Assembly (NCBI GenBank): GCA_036274075.1
Contig: DASUGK010000056.1
Location: 1-64,000 of the forward strand
Length of the DNA stretch: 64,000 bases
Source: CADEED01 sp036274075
GTDB taxonomy: Bacteria; Pseudomonadota; Gammaproteobacteria; Steroidobacterales; Steroidobacteraceae
Direction of reading: 5' to 3'
In this document: one piece after another, positions 16,288-25,290 of the stretch
How positions within the stretch are numbered: position 1 is the stretch's first letter
Layout: each line of letters begins with the position of its first letter
Program-made: the position numbers and the translations under genes
The notes under the pieces: generated by a model
Told to the model about the DNA's origin: nothing
The model's database searches: none
Seen by the model: the letters and a program-made list of their open reading frames with translations, nothing else

Positions 16288-17580
16288 ATGTACACCGAGA
16301 GCTTCAAACTCAAGGAACTGCCGTTCCGGCTCAGCCCCGACCCGCAGTTCCTGTACCTGTCGCGCATGCATGCGCGCGCCAAGGCGTACATGGAATCCAC
16401 CATCTGGTTCACGGATGGTTTCGTGGTGATCACCGGCGAAATCGGCGCCGGCAAGACCACCCTCATCGAGAGTTTCCTGCGCCAGCTCGACTCCGACGTC
16501 GTCATCGCGCAGATCAACCAGACGCAGGTGACGGCGGTCGAATTCCTGCAGTCGGTGCTGGTCCAGTTCGGCTTCTCGCCCTTCAAGATGAAGAAGGCCG
16601 AGCTCATCGCCACCATCAACGGTTTCCTGGTCGAGCAGTACGCAGCGGGCCGCAAGGTGCTGCTCATCATCGACGAGGCGCAGAACCTCTCGCTCAAGGT
16701 GCTCGAGGAGATCCGGCTGCTGTCCGGCATCGAGACCACCAAGGAAAAGGTGATGCGCATCATCCTGGCCGGGCAGCCCGAGCTAAACGAGAAGCTCGAT
16801 TCGCCCGAGCTGATCCAGCTGATGCAGCGCGTGCGCCTGCGCTTCCACCTCGGCACGCTGTCCAACGATGAGATGCGCGCCTACATCCGCCACCGCCTCG
16901 ACGTGGCGGGTGCGAACGGACGCGAGATTTTCGCCGAGGACACGTTCCCCGAAATCGCACGTTATTCCGGCGGCGTGCCGCGACTGGTCAACACGCTGTG
17001 CGACACGGCCATGATGGCCGCGTTCAACGAAGATCGCGACCACGTCACGCGCAAGGACATCGCCGCCGCGGTTGCCGAACTGCAGTGGGTGGAGTTCTCG
17101 GCGCGCGCCGGCAATGCAGGGGCCCGGACACCCTCGGAGGCCTCGGCGCCCGGTGACCGGCCGGCGCGTCCGCTCGCCAAGGTGGTGCTATCGAGCGAGG
17201 GCAAGACCGTGGGCGAACTGCACCTGGTGCCTGGCCGCAAGGTCATCGGCCGCACGCCCGACAACGACCTGCAGATCGACAGCAAGTTCATCAGCCGACA
17301 CCACTGCCAGATCATCACCGGCAGCGACGGCGTGAGCGTGATCGAAGATCTCAACAGCACCAATGGCATGGTGATCCGCGCCAAGCGCGTGCGCCGCCAC
17401 ACGCTGCGTGACGGCGACCTGGTGAGCCTGGGCCAGCACGAATTGCTGTTCGTGGACGAGGCCGCCGCCCAGCACCTGGCCGACACGCACGACGACCTGC
17501 CGCGCATCGATGCCGACGCGGCGAACGAGGATGGCGACTCGGACGACGAACCGATGGGCGACGCCGCCCGGGCGCGCTGA
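16288..17580 (+). CDS. ExeA/GspA-like AAA ATPase with C-terminal FHA domain
   Basis: A 430-residue two-domain protein. Residues 1 to about 270 are an ExeA/GspA-type AAA ATPase: FKLKELPFRLSPDPQFLYLS at the start, Walker A GEIGAGKT (50-57), Walker B LLIIDEAQ (126-133), and YSGGVPRLVNTLCDTAMMAA. After a linker, residues about 300 to 395 form a forkhead-associated domain with GRTPDNDLQIDSKFISRHHC and LNSTNGM, which binds phosphothreonine. ExeA drives secretin assembly in type II secretion, but no secretin or Gsp gene is nearby and ExeA's peptidoglycan-binding domain is replaced here by FHA. A phosphorylation-gated envelope or polysaccharide function is possible; I cannot decide. Confidence 0.85.
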   Translation: MYTESFKLKELPFRLSPDPQFLYLSRMHARAKAYMESTIWFTDGFVVITGEIGAGKTTLIESFLRQLDSDVVIAQINQTQVTAVEFLQSVLVQFGFSPFKMKKAELIATINGFLVEQYAAGRKVLLIIDEAQNLSLKVLEEIRLLSGIETTKEKVMRIILAGQPELNEKLDSPELIQLMQRVRLRFHLGTLSNDEMRAYIRHRLDVAGANGREIFAEDTFPEIARYSGGVPRLVNTLCDTAMMAAFNEDRDHVTRKDIAAAVAELQWVEFSARAGNAGARTPSEASAPGDRPARPLAKVVLSSEGKTVGELHLVPGRKVIGRTPDNDLQIDSKFISRHHCQIITGSDGVSVIEDLNSTNGMVIRAKRVRRHTLRDGDLVSLGQHELLFVDEAAAQHLADTHDDLPRIDADAANEDGDSDDEPMGDAARAR

Positions 17581-17600
17581 AGCGTCGATTCCGCGAAGGC

Positions 17601-18479
17601 TTACTTGATCGCGCGCAGCGGCGCCGACAACAGGTTCCTGAAGAACGGCTTGCGGCCGAGGCCGCGACGCCAGCTCGCGGGCAAGAGCCCGAACACCGCC
17701 TCGAAACCCTTCACCAGCCCCAGCGGCAGGCGCACGTAGCGACCATTGAATCTTGGCCAGGCTTCCACGCGGCGGAAGCCGACCTGGCGGAACAACGCCT
17801 CGAGCTCGGCAATGGTGTATTCCTTGAGATGGAAACCCCGCGCCACGGTGTCGAAGAACTTGGAGACGTCGTGCGGGCCGTTGAGCCGGTTCGGCGTCAC
17901 GCAGACATACGACCCGCCGGGCGCGATTGCGTCGAACAGGTTGTGCAGCTGCTCGAGCGCGTCGTCGGGATGGATGTGTTCCATGACCTGGAAGCTGTAG
18001 GCCACGGTGACGCTGCCCGCGGGCACGGGCACCGAGCAGCCATCCGACCACACCGCTTGCACGCGCGGGTGATCGACGCCGCCGAGGATTTCCCGCGACA
18101 CGTCGAGCGCGTAGCAGAGACGCGCGCGCTGCGCGACCTCGACCGTCAGGCTGCCGTCGCCGGCGCCGATCTCGAGGAACACCGTGTCCGGCTCGATGAA
18201 GCGGCGCAGCAGCGCGATGCGGTCCGCGACGCCGGCGCGCCGCTCGGCGTCGGACACCTTGCGGGTGAGTTGCGGATGGGTGGGGACGCGGCGGAACAGC
18301 TCGTCGTAGACCGCGCCGTAGAGGCCCAGGCGCTCGGCGCGCGGCGCCGCTCGCAGGCGTCCCGCGAGTTCGACTTCGACCCGGTAGTGAGATTCGATGT
18401 CCGCGTCAGTGCGGAGTTTCTGCTTCGCGTCGTCCGAAGTGCGCCCGGGACCGGGCGCGATGCTGCCGACTACATCCAT
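17601..18479 (-). CDS. Class I SAM-dependent methyltransferase
   Basis: A 292-residue Methyltransf_11/UbiE-like protein. Motif I reads TVFLEIGAGDGSLTVEVAQR; later come CYALDVSREIL, VAYSFQVMEHIHPDDALEQL and IAPGGSYVCVTPN. The last 90 residues (RGFHLKEYTIAELEALFRQV onward) are typical of methyltransferases in glycan or lipid clusters. The frame opens at a TTG at 18530, but the ATG at 18479 has a GGGGA-like site ahead of it and is preferred. It converges on the ExeA-FHA gene. Substrate unknown. Confidence 0.82.
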   Translation of the reverse strand: MDVVGSIAPGPGRTSDDAKQKLRTDADIESHYRVEVELAGRLRAAPRAERLGLYGAVYDELFRRVPTHPQLTRKVSDAERRAGVADRIALLRRFIEPDTVFLEIGAGDGSLTVEVAQRARLCYALDVSREILGGVDHPRVQAVWSDGCSVPVPAGSVTVAYSFQVMEHIHPDDALEQLHNLFDAIAPGGSYVCVTPNRLNGPHDVSKFFDTVARGFHLKEYTIAELEALFRQVGFRRVEAWPRFNGRYVRLPLGLVKGFEAVFGLLPASWRRGLGRKPFFRNLLSAPLRAIK

Positions 18480-18540
18480 GTCGTATCCCCGAGGCGTCCG
18501 GATCGTGGCGTCCGGATCGCCGTTGTTCAACGTGGCCTGA

Positions 18541-18711
18541 TCAGCGGCGGCGGCCAGTCACCAGGTTGATGAGGCGGCCGAAAAGTCCTGGACGGAAACC
18601 ATCTACCTGCATCGTGGCGCGCGGGGTGGCCGACTGGCGGCGGACTTCTGCCAATACATCCTGCGGGATGTTGATCCGGAATTCGCCGCTGGAAGCTGTG
18701 TCGTTGCGCAT
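18541..18711 (-). CDS. Small basic hypothetical protein
   Basis: A 56-residue protein read from the ATG at 18711, with GGAG about 10 nt upstream. An in-frame ATG at 18798 would add 29 residues with no visible ribosome-binding site. The segment GEFRINIPQDVLAEVRRQSA looks like a short strand followed by a helix, faintly similar to ribbon-helix-helix proteins. The C-terminus (GRLINLVTGRRR) is strongly basic. It lies 62 nt upstream of the methyltransferase on the same strand. I do not recognise a family. Confidence 0.45.
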   Translation of the reverse strand: MRNDTASSGEFRINIPQDVLAEVRRQSATPRATMQVDGFRPGLFGRLINLVTGRRR

Positions 18712-19024
18712 TTTTGGAAGACTCCGCTCTTGTTGGATTGGCCGTTGCGCTCCGTCGCCCTCGCCGGGCAGGTACGCGTATGCAGTTTGCTTAACCATCG
18801 CGGGGCCATGGTGTGCGAGGAATCACACTGTTTCCAATGTCGCAAAACGCGCACTTCATTATGTTCGAGTCTGATAGGGGTGTAGGCGCGGCGCGAATCC
18901 CTTCGCTACAAAATTCTGACGCACTTTGCCGACATCCCTGTCGTCCGCGCCCTGTGATAGTGCGCACATTCCGTGACCTGGGACAGCGTGATTCGCGGTG
19001 CAATAGCGCAGATTCGCGCGTGCC
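18712..19024. other. Intergenic region between two divergent small genes
   Basis: About 310 bp with lower GC than its neighbours and no convincing reading frame. On the minus strand a CATAAT lies near 18860, a possible -10 element, but no good -35 hexamer is spaced correctly. No tRNA-like clover leaf or clear terminator is visible. It presumably holds the divergent promoters for the small basic protein and for the gene starting at 19025. Confidence 0.3.
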
Positions 19025-19516
19025 ATGAAGAAAATGCTGTTGCTCGCGGTGCTCGCGCTCGCCGGTGTGTACGTCTACGGTGCGGTGCGTTTCTCCGACA
19101 TGGGCGTGATCCACTACATCGCCGGGCTCGACGAGCTCGCGATGAACGGCAAGTCCGCCGAGTACTGCGAGCACCTGCACGAGGACATGGAAGTCTCGAT
19201 CCGCGATTACAGCGCGGAGCCTTCCGCGGCCATCGATGGCGGCAAGGACGAACTCTGCGCGTACGTCACCAGGGCCTCGAAAGGCATGGCGCTGCTGGGT
19301 GTCTCGATGGAAACGCACATCGACGACATCGAGGTCACGCGCGGCTGGCTGCACCCCTGGACCGCGGACGTCAGCTACTCCGAGGCACGCACCACGCGTA
19401 TCCGCGCTGCGAAGGTCAGCCTGAAGACCGAGAGCGAGGACGAATGGACGCTGGTCCAGACGTTCAGCGGCATCAAGGTCAAGCGCCTCGTCAGCGAAGT
19501 GCGGCTCGCGGAGTGA
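19025..19516 (+). CDS. Membrane-anchored or exported hypothetical protein, possibly NTF2-like
   Basis: A 163-residue protein with an N-terminal hydrophobic segment (MLLLAVLALAGVYVYGAVRF) following two lysines, which may be a signal anchor or uncleaved signal. The remainder alternates an early helical part (IAGLDELAMNGKSAEYCEHL) with strand-rich stretches ending TFSGIKVKRLVSEVRLAE, consistent with an NTF2-like alpha+beta barrel. I infer the fold only from this pattern. It converges on tldD with a 22-nt gap. No known name. Confidence 0.6.
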   Translation: MKKMLLLAVLALAGVYVYGAVRFSDMGVIHYIAGLDELAMNGKSAEYCEHLHEDMEVSIRDYSAEPSAAIDGGKDELCAYVTRASKGMALLGVSMETHIDDIEVTRGWLHPWTADVSYSEARTTRIRAAKVSLKTESEDEWTLVQTFSGIKVKRLVSEVRLAE

Positions 19517-19538
19517 TGCCGGGGACGACGGCGGCGGG

Positions 19539-20993
19539 TTAGCCCGTTCCGCCCACCGTCAGCCCGTCGATGCGCAGCGTGGGCTGGCCCACGCCCACCG
19601 GCACGCTCTGCCCTTCCTTGCCGCAGGTGCCGACTCCGTCGTCGAGCTTGAGATCGTCGCCCACCATGCTGACGCGCGTGAGCACGTCCGGGCCATTGCC
19701 GATCAGCGTCGCGCCCTTGATGGGCGCGCCCAGCTTGCCGTTCTCGATGAGATAGGCCTCGCTGGCCGAGAACACGAACTTCCCCGAGGTGATGTCCACC
19801 TGGCCGCCGCCGAAGTTCACGGCGTAGATGCCCTTCTCCACCGAGGCGAGGATCTCTTCCGGCGGCGTCTTGCCGGGCCGCATGTAGGTGTTGGTCATGC
19901 GCGGCAGCGTGATGTGCGCGAACGACTCGCGCCGCCCATTGCCGGTCGAAGCGACGCCCATGAGGCGCGCATTCATCTTGTCCTGCAGGTAACCCTTGAG
20001 CACCCCGTTCTCGATGAGCGTGGTGCACTGGGTGGGCGTGCCTTCGTCGTCGATGTTGAGTGAACCGCGGCGGCGGCTCAGCGTGCCGTCGTCGACGATG
20101 GTGCAATGCTCCGAGGCCACGCGTTCGCCGATGCGGCCGGCAAAAGCCGAGGTGCCCTTGCGGTTGAAGTCGCCCTCGAGACCGTGGCCGATGGCCTCGT
20201 GCAGCAGGATGCCCGGCCAGCCGGCGCCCAGCACCACGGTCATCGGGCCCGCTGGTGCGGGAATCGACTCGAGGTTCACCAGCGCCTGGCGCACGGCCTC
20301 GCGTGCCAGCGCCAGCGGCTTGTCGCCCGCGACGAGCTCGGGCAGCGTGAACCGCCCGCCAGAACCCGCGTAACCCTGCTCGCGGCGCCCGTTCTGTTCG
20401 ACGATCACCGACACGTTGAAGCGCACCAGCGGGCGCACGTCGGCCGCCAGGTGGCCTTCGGAATTCGCGACCAGCACGACTTCGTGCACGGCCACCACGC
20501 TCGCCATCACCTGCTGCACGCGCGGATCCATCTTGCGGGTCTCGCGGTCGACGCGCTCCAGCCAGGACACTTTCTCGCTGGAGGTGAAGCTGGCCACCGG
20601 GTCGATGGGTAGATAGAGCTTGTGGCCGCTGGCCGGCAGCACGCCCTGCACCGAGCGGTCCTGGCCGCGCGCCGCGATGGCGCGCGCGGCGCGCGAGGCC
20701 TCTTCGAGCGCCGGCAGCACGATTTCGTCGGAGTACGCGAAGCCGGTCTTTTCGCCGGCCAGCGCGCGTACGCCCACGCCCTGCTCGATGCTGGCGCTGC
20801 CTTCCTTGACGATGCCATCCTCGAGCGCCCAGCTCTCCTCGCGCGACACCTGGAAATAGAGATCGGCCGCGTCCACGGAGCTCGACATCACCTGGGACAA
20901 CGCGACGTCGAGGCGCGACTCGTCGAGCCCGCCCGGCGCCAGGATGAGTTCGCGCGCGATGGCGAGCGGTTCGGTCTCTGTCGATGTATTCAA
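19539..20993 (-). CDS. tldD: Metalloprotease TldD
   Basis: A 484-residue U62-family metallopeptidase, the catalytic partner of PmbA encoded 5 kb upstream. The zinc motif HEAIGH is at 265-270 in GILLHEAIGHGLEGDFNRKG. Also typical are the N-terminal ESWALEDGIVKEGSASIEQG and the C-terminal GTCGKEGQSVPVGVGQPTLR. It sits downstream of nit, yhdP, rng and maf in the order found in many gammaproteobacteria. Length is normal (E. coli TldD is 481). Confidence 0.96.
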   Translation of the reverse strand: MNTSTETEPLAIARELILAPGGLDESRLDVALSQVMSSSVDAADLYFQVSREESWALEDGIVKEGSASIEQGVGVRALAGEKTGFAYSDEIVLPALEEASRAARAIAARGQDRSVQGVLPASGHKLYLPIDPVASFTSSEKVSWLERVDRETRKMDPRVQQVMASVVAVHEVVLVANSEGHLAADVRPLVRFNVSVIVEQNGRREQGYAGSGGRFTLPELVAGDKPLALAREAVRQALVNLESIPAPAGPMTVVLGAGWPGILLHEAIGHGLEGDFNRKGTSAFAGRIGERVASEHCTIVDDGTLSRRRGSLNIDDEGTPTQCTTLIENGVLKGYLQDKMNARLMGVASTGNGRRESFAHITLPRMTNTYMRPGKTPPEEILASVEKGIYAVNFGGGQVDITSGKFVFSASEAYLIENGKLGAPIKGATLIGNGPDVLTRVSMVGDDLKLDDGVGTCGKEGQSVPVGVGQPTLRIDGLTVGGTG

Positions 20994-21007
20994 ATGGTCC
21001 GTCCTTC

Positions 21008-21823
21008 TCAGGTGTTGTAGATGACCCGGTGCTCCAGCGCCGGGAATCGCGCACGCGCATCCATGCGCGCCGCGGGATCGATGTCCGCCACCACGCAGCC
21101 GGTGCCGCCGGGCATGCGTGCCAGCACCTTGCCCCAGTGATCGATGATCATCGAATCACCGAAAGTCTCGCGCCCGCTCGGGTGCACGCCCCACTGCGCC
21201 GGCGCGACCAGGCCGCAGAGGTTCTCGATGGCGCGGGCGCGCAGCAGCGTCTCCCAGTGAGCCCTGCCCGTCGGGACGGTGAAGGCCGAGGGAACCACGA
21301 ACATCTCGGCCCCCTGCCGCGACATCACGCGGAACAGCTCCGGGAAGCGCATGTCGTAACACACCGCCAGCCCGAGCTTGCCGACGGGCGTGTCGATGAC
21401 GCGCGCCTCGTGCCCGGCCACCGTGTGCGCCGATTCGCGATGCGACTCGGTGCTGCCCGGCACGTCCACGTCGAACAGGTGCATCTTGTCGTAGCGAGCC
21501 ACCCGCTGGCCCTGCGCGTCGTATACCAGGCAGGAAGCCGTGACGCGCCCATCTCGATCCTGGCGCAGCGGCACGGTCCCACCGACGATCCAGATCTTGT
21601 GGCGGCGGGCCGTGTCTGCAAGGAAGTTCTGGATGCGCCCCGCGCCGTCCGGTTCCGCGACGACGCGCTTGTCGGCGGAATCCTTCCCCATGAAAGCGAA
21701 GTTCTCCGGCAGGGCCGCGAGCAACGCGCCCAGGCGGGCGGCTTCCGCCAGGAAACGGCCGGCAGCCTCGAGATTGGCGTCGATCTCGTGCCCGGAAGTC
21801 ATCTGGATGGCCGCTACGCGCAT
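21008..21823 (-). CDS. Nitrilase-superfamily carbon-nitrogen hydrolase (Nit1/deaminated glutathione amidase type)
   Basis: A 271-residue CN-hydrolase with the full catalytic triad: Glu40 in LAALPENFAF, Lys113 in YDKMHLFDVD and Cys155 in LGLAVCYDMRFPELFR. The layout matches the Nit1 branch, whose members hydrolyse deaminated glutathione as a metabolite-repair step. It lies between yhdP and tldD, a position conserved in several gammaproteobacteria. The start at 21823 gives the usual MRVAAIQMTSG. A perfect GC hairpin separates it from yhdP. Confidence 0.9.
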   Translation of the reverse strand: MRVAAIQMTSGHEIDANLEAAGRFLAEAARLGALLAALPENFAFMGKDSADKRVVAEPDGAGRIQNFLADTARRHKIWIVGGTVPLRQDRDGRVTASCLVYDAQGQRVARYDKMHLFDVDVPGSTESHRESAHTVAGHEARVIDTPVGKLGLAVCYDMRFPELFRVMSRQGAEMFVVPSAFTVPTGRAHWETLLRARAIENLCGLVAPAQWGVHPSGRETFGDSMIIDHWGKVLARMPGGTGCVVADIDPAARMDARARFPALEHRVIYNT

Positions 21824-21847
21824 GGCGCGTATTGTGCCGGAAGACGG

Positions 21848-21878
21848 GGAAGACGGTGCCGGGCCGGCACCGTCTTCC
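21848..21878. repeat. Perfect palindrome with REP-like core after yhdP
   Basis: Two 15-base arms (GGAAGACGGTGCCGG and its complement) flank a single central base, giving a very stable hairpin immediately after the yhdP stop codon. The central GGTGCCGGGCCGGCAC is identical over 16 bases to the repeat array at 31498-31606, so this looks like a member of a dispersed REP-like family. It may also stop or protect transcripts between yhdP and nit, though no T-run follows. Confidence 0.6.
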
Positions 21879-24800
21879 TAGTCCCAAGTACCGTGCCACT
21901 GCACGCGGCGGGTTTCGGGCGCTTCGGTCCAGCCGCGGCGCGCCGCGGAGCCGCGCACGGCGTTCCAGGCGCGCGCCAGCCGCGCGCGGGCCTGTGACGG
22001 TACGGCGGCAGCGGCCAGCGAGACGCGCTCGTAATCCACCGTGACGTCGTAATCGCGTGCCAGCAGCCCGACCCGCCCTTGGCCGCGGAATACCTGGTCA
22101 GCCTCGGGTCCCACGCCCTGCACATCGGTGAGCAGAATCTCGCCATCGGCGATCGAAGCGCGCGCACTGAGCTGGTGGTCGCTGCCGGCGCCCGACGCTT
22201 CGAAGACGAAACTGCCGCCCAGCGAGCGAGCGAAGTCACCCTCGACGTCCACCGGCCAGTCGAGCGACCCGGAGGCCTGCAGCGACTGCGTGGGCCATTC
22301 GGCAGGCAATGATTGGTCGCGCAGCAGGGCGGCGAGATGCGAGCTCGCAGCGCTGAAGTCGGCACGGCAACGCTCACCGGCGAGGCACTCGCCGCGCAGG
22401 GAAACCCGGTGCTCGGCGTTGCCGGACGAATCCAGCGAGAATTCCACGCCGCGTCCTTCGCGGCTGATCGAGGCTCGCAGCGGGCCGAGGCTGCGCGTGG
22501 CGTAACGCGCTTCATCCACGATCACCGTCACCTCGCCCTCGGTCGGCAGCAAGGCCGCCGCCACCGCCAGCACCTGCGGTGAGCGCTCGAATTGCAGCTG
22601 GTCGAGACGCAGCTCGGACTCGTTGTGCTTGGAATGCCGCAACTCGCCGGAGACGCCCTGCACGTCGAAACGCGCCGTCGTCACGCCGGCCAGCACCTGG
22701 CCGCGGATCTCGACGTCGCGGGCGTCCACCAGGAAATCGCGCACGCCTTCGCGGGAGATGCCGAGCTCGGCCTTGATGGGCATGTTCCGCGCACGAGTCT
22801 TCCCGAAGGGCTCGGGCAAGCGGCTTTCCAGCCCGGCGAGATTGCTGCTCAGCGTCAGCTGCCAGCCATCGTGGGCGTCCGGCTGCGCCGTGCCATTCCA
22901 CGAGAACTGGCCGTTCACGCGCTGTGCGGCGTCACCCTGGCCCAACACGTCGAGCAGCGGCGCGGCATCGGCGATGCCATTCATCGCGAAGCCGAGGCCG
23001 CCGCGATTGCCGGAGCGCCGCGACTCGATCTGCACCGGGCCACCGAGCCAGTGGCCTTCGAGCGCGAGGCCGCGCAATTGGCCCGCGGAATAGCGGATCG
23101 TGCCGGCAAGTTCTTCCACCCGTGGCAGGCCGCCGCCGAGCGGCATCGTGGCGTCGCTCACGTGCGCCACGACTCGCCAGGCGCGCGGATCGCGCAATTC
23201 TTTTTCGCCGCGAGCGTCGGCTTCCAGCATCACGGCGCCCGCAAAGTCTTCGAGACCCTGCGCTTCGAGCACCTCCCGCAGCAGCGCGGATTCGAGCCGG
23301 CCGTCGAGTGCGGCCTGCAGGCGCGGGGCACCGCGCCGCGGCCAGTCCATGCGCGCGCTGCGGATGGCCAGGTCCTCGACCTGGCCCGCCTCGAGATGCA
23401 GGCGCGTGGTGCCGCGCGCGAAATTCACCGCGCCGCGTCCTTCACTGACCCGTGGCAGATCCTCGCCGGACATCGACAGGTCGGCGAAATGCAGCGCGCC
23501 ATTCGAGCGGGTCCAGTGCACTGCGCCGGATTCATCGGGCAGCAGTTCGAAGCTCGCATCGACCAACCTGCCCTGCTGCACGCCCGCGAGCAGTTCGGGC
23601 TGCTCACGATCGGGCGCCACGAGTGCCCAGGCGTCCTGCAACAGCGCGCGATCCAGTTCCGTGATTTCCAGCTTCAGCGGCGCGGAGCGCGTGGCGGCGC
23701 GATTCCATTCGCCGCTGGCCGCCAGCCTGGCCGGGCCGCTCGATGCGCTGAATCCGTCGAAGCGCCAGGCCGGTGCGTCGCCGGGCAGCAATGCAACTTC
23801 GCCGACGAGCGTCAGCGGCCGCGCCTCGGTGGCCTGCGGGGCACGCAGGCTCGCGGCCTGCGCGCCATGGAAGCGCAGCGAATACTCGCGCGGCCCGAAA
23901 CGCAGGTCGGCCGCGAGTTGCGATAGCTTCGCCTGGTCGGCGGCGCGCGTCAGCTCGAGTTCCGAGACACGCGCCGAGAAGGACCAGCTGCGCGTGTTGC
24001 GCCGGCCTTCGCCGGAATCGAAATACACGTCGCGCAGCACCGCGGCGGTGGGCATCCAGCCCTCGGGCGCGGGAGGCAGCGCGGCATCGATTCGCTGCTG
24101 GAGCGCGCCCGCGATGAGCTGCGCCGCCATGAATGGCACGCGCTCAGCACGCACACGCGTGCGCGCGATGTCCACGGATGCCGGCAGCAGCGACAGCCGC
24201 AGGTTCAGCACGGGCGCACGTTCCAGCCGCGCGCCGCGCGTGAGCTGCAGGTCGGTGAGATCGACCAGCAGGTCATTGCCCTTGCGGGCCAGCTTGCCGT
24301 CGACGCTCACGTGATCGAAGCGCGTACCGGTGTCGTCGTCGGAGCGGTTCACCGTGAGCTCGCGGGCACTCGCCTGCCAGCTACCTGATTCGATGAGGCC
24401 GTCGCGCAGCACCAGCCGTGCGTCGATGGTGCCGCGGCCCGTCATGCCGGCAGCGCGCACCCGGTCGAGGAAGATCTTGCGCGCGATGACGCGCAGGTCA
24501 CCAGACACCTTCGAGGCCTCACCGAGGCCCTCGAGTTTGGCGGATACGAACAGTGAGTGGCCGACGTCCTGCGACAGCAGCATGGTGCCGTAGGCACTGA
24601 ACGTGCCGCTGCCACGGCTGACCACCGCCTGGCTGAGCGTGAAACTGTTGCGCGTCTCGCGTTTACCGGTCGATGGCTGGCCCCGGCTGACCAGGTGCAC
24701 GCGCGCACCTTCCACCTCGACGCGGCCCACGGGCATGAGCTCCACCCAGCGCAGGTACTGGCGCATGAGCGCGGCTTCGCTCGAAGCAGGCTTTGCCGCA

Positions 24801-25267
24801 ACCGCCGTCTTCGACGGCGCGCCATTCGCGGCCGGCGTCGCCTCGTCGTCGCCGATGATCTCTATGTCGGGCGAGGACAGCGTGACGTGCCCCAGCGAGA
24901 ACTGCTTGTGGCGCAGGAAATCCCAGGTGTCGAATTCCACGCGCAGTTCCGGCGCCACCACGCGCACGCGGCCGGCTTTCGGATCGGTGAGCTCGACGCG
25001 CGTGAACACCGCGCTGGTGCCGTCGAGATCCCAGGAGAAATGCACGTTGTCGAACCGGACCGCGAGGCCGGTACGCTCGGTGATGAGTTTCTCGAGCGTG
25101 GCGCGTTGCTCGGGAACACGCGCGGCGATCACGCGGGTGAAGACCAGCCCGAGCGCGACCAGCAGCGCCAGGCAGAACATGACCGCGACCGTGCGCTTCA
25201 CCCAGTGTGAATCGCCCCATTCGTTTTCTTGAATGGCCTCCCCTTCGCCAAGGGTTGGTTCGGTCAT
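21878..25267 (-). CDS. yhdP: YhdP family protein (AsmA-like, DUF3971)
   Basis: A 1129-residue AsmA-like protein. An N-terminal transmembrane helix (VAVMFCLALLVALGLVFTRV, about residues 29-48) anchors a huge periplasmic beta-rich region. Near the end, SGSLDWPVDVEGDFARSLGG and RVGLLARDYDVTVDYER are typical of the TIGR02099 family. In E. coli YhdP acts with TamB and YdbH in moving phospholipids to the outer membrane. It lies directly downstream of rng, as in E. coli. E. coli YhdP is longer (1266), so this one is on the short side but seems complete. Confidence 0.9.
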   Translation of the reverse strand: MTEPTLGEGEAIQENEWGDSHWVKRTVAVMFCLALLVALGLVFTRVIAARVPEQRATLEKLITERTGLAVRFDNVHFSWDLDGTSAVFTRVELTDPKAGRVRVVAPELRVEFDTWDFLRHKQFSLGHVTLSSPDIEIIGDDEATPAANGAPSKTAVAAKPASSEAALMRQYLRWVELMPVGRVEVEGARVHLVSRGQPSTGKRETRNSFTLSQAVVSRGSGTFSAYGTMLLSQDVGHSLFVSAKLEGLGEASKVSGDLRVIARKIFLDRVRAAGMTGRGTIDARLVLRDGLIESGSWQASARELTVNRSDDDTGTRFDHVSVDGKLARKGNDLLVDLTDLQLTRGARLERAPVLNLRLSLLPASVDIARTRVRAERVPFMAAQLIAGALQQRIDAALPPAPEGWMPTAAVLRDVYFDSGEGRRNTRSWSFSARVSELELTRAADQAKLSQLAADLRFGPREYSLRFHGAQAASLRAPQATEARPLTLVGEVALLPGDAPAWRFDGFSASSGPARLAASGEWNRAATRSAPLKLEITELDRALLQDAWALVAPDREQPELLAGVQQGRLVDASFELLPDESGAVHWTRSNGALHFADLSMSGEDLPRVSEGRGAVNFARGTTRLHLEAGQVEDLAIRSARMDWPRRGAPRLQAALDGRLESALLREVLEAQGLEDFAGAVMLEADARGEKELRDPRAWRVVAHVSDATMPLGGGLPRVEELAGTIRYSAGQLRGLALEGHWLGGPVQIESRRSGNRGGLGFAMNGIADAAPLLDVLGQGDAAQRVNGQFSWNGTAQPDAHDGWQLTLSSNLAGLESRLPEPFGKTRARNMPIKAELGISREGVRDFLVDARDVEIRGQVLAGVTTARFDVQGVSGELRHSKHNESELRLDQLQFERSPQVLAVAAALLPTEGEVTVIVDEARYATRSLGPLRASISREGRGVEFSLDSSGNAEHRVSLRGECLAGERCRADFSAASSHLAALLRDQSLPAEWPTQSLQASGSLDWPVDVEGDFARSLGGSFVFEASGAGSDHQLSARASIADGEILLTDVQGVGPEADQVFRGQGRVGLLARDYDVTVDYERVSLAAAAVPSQARARLARAWNAVRGSAARRGWTEAPETRRVQWHGTWD

Positions 25268-25290
25268 CTCACCTCATGTCCCAATCTGTT

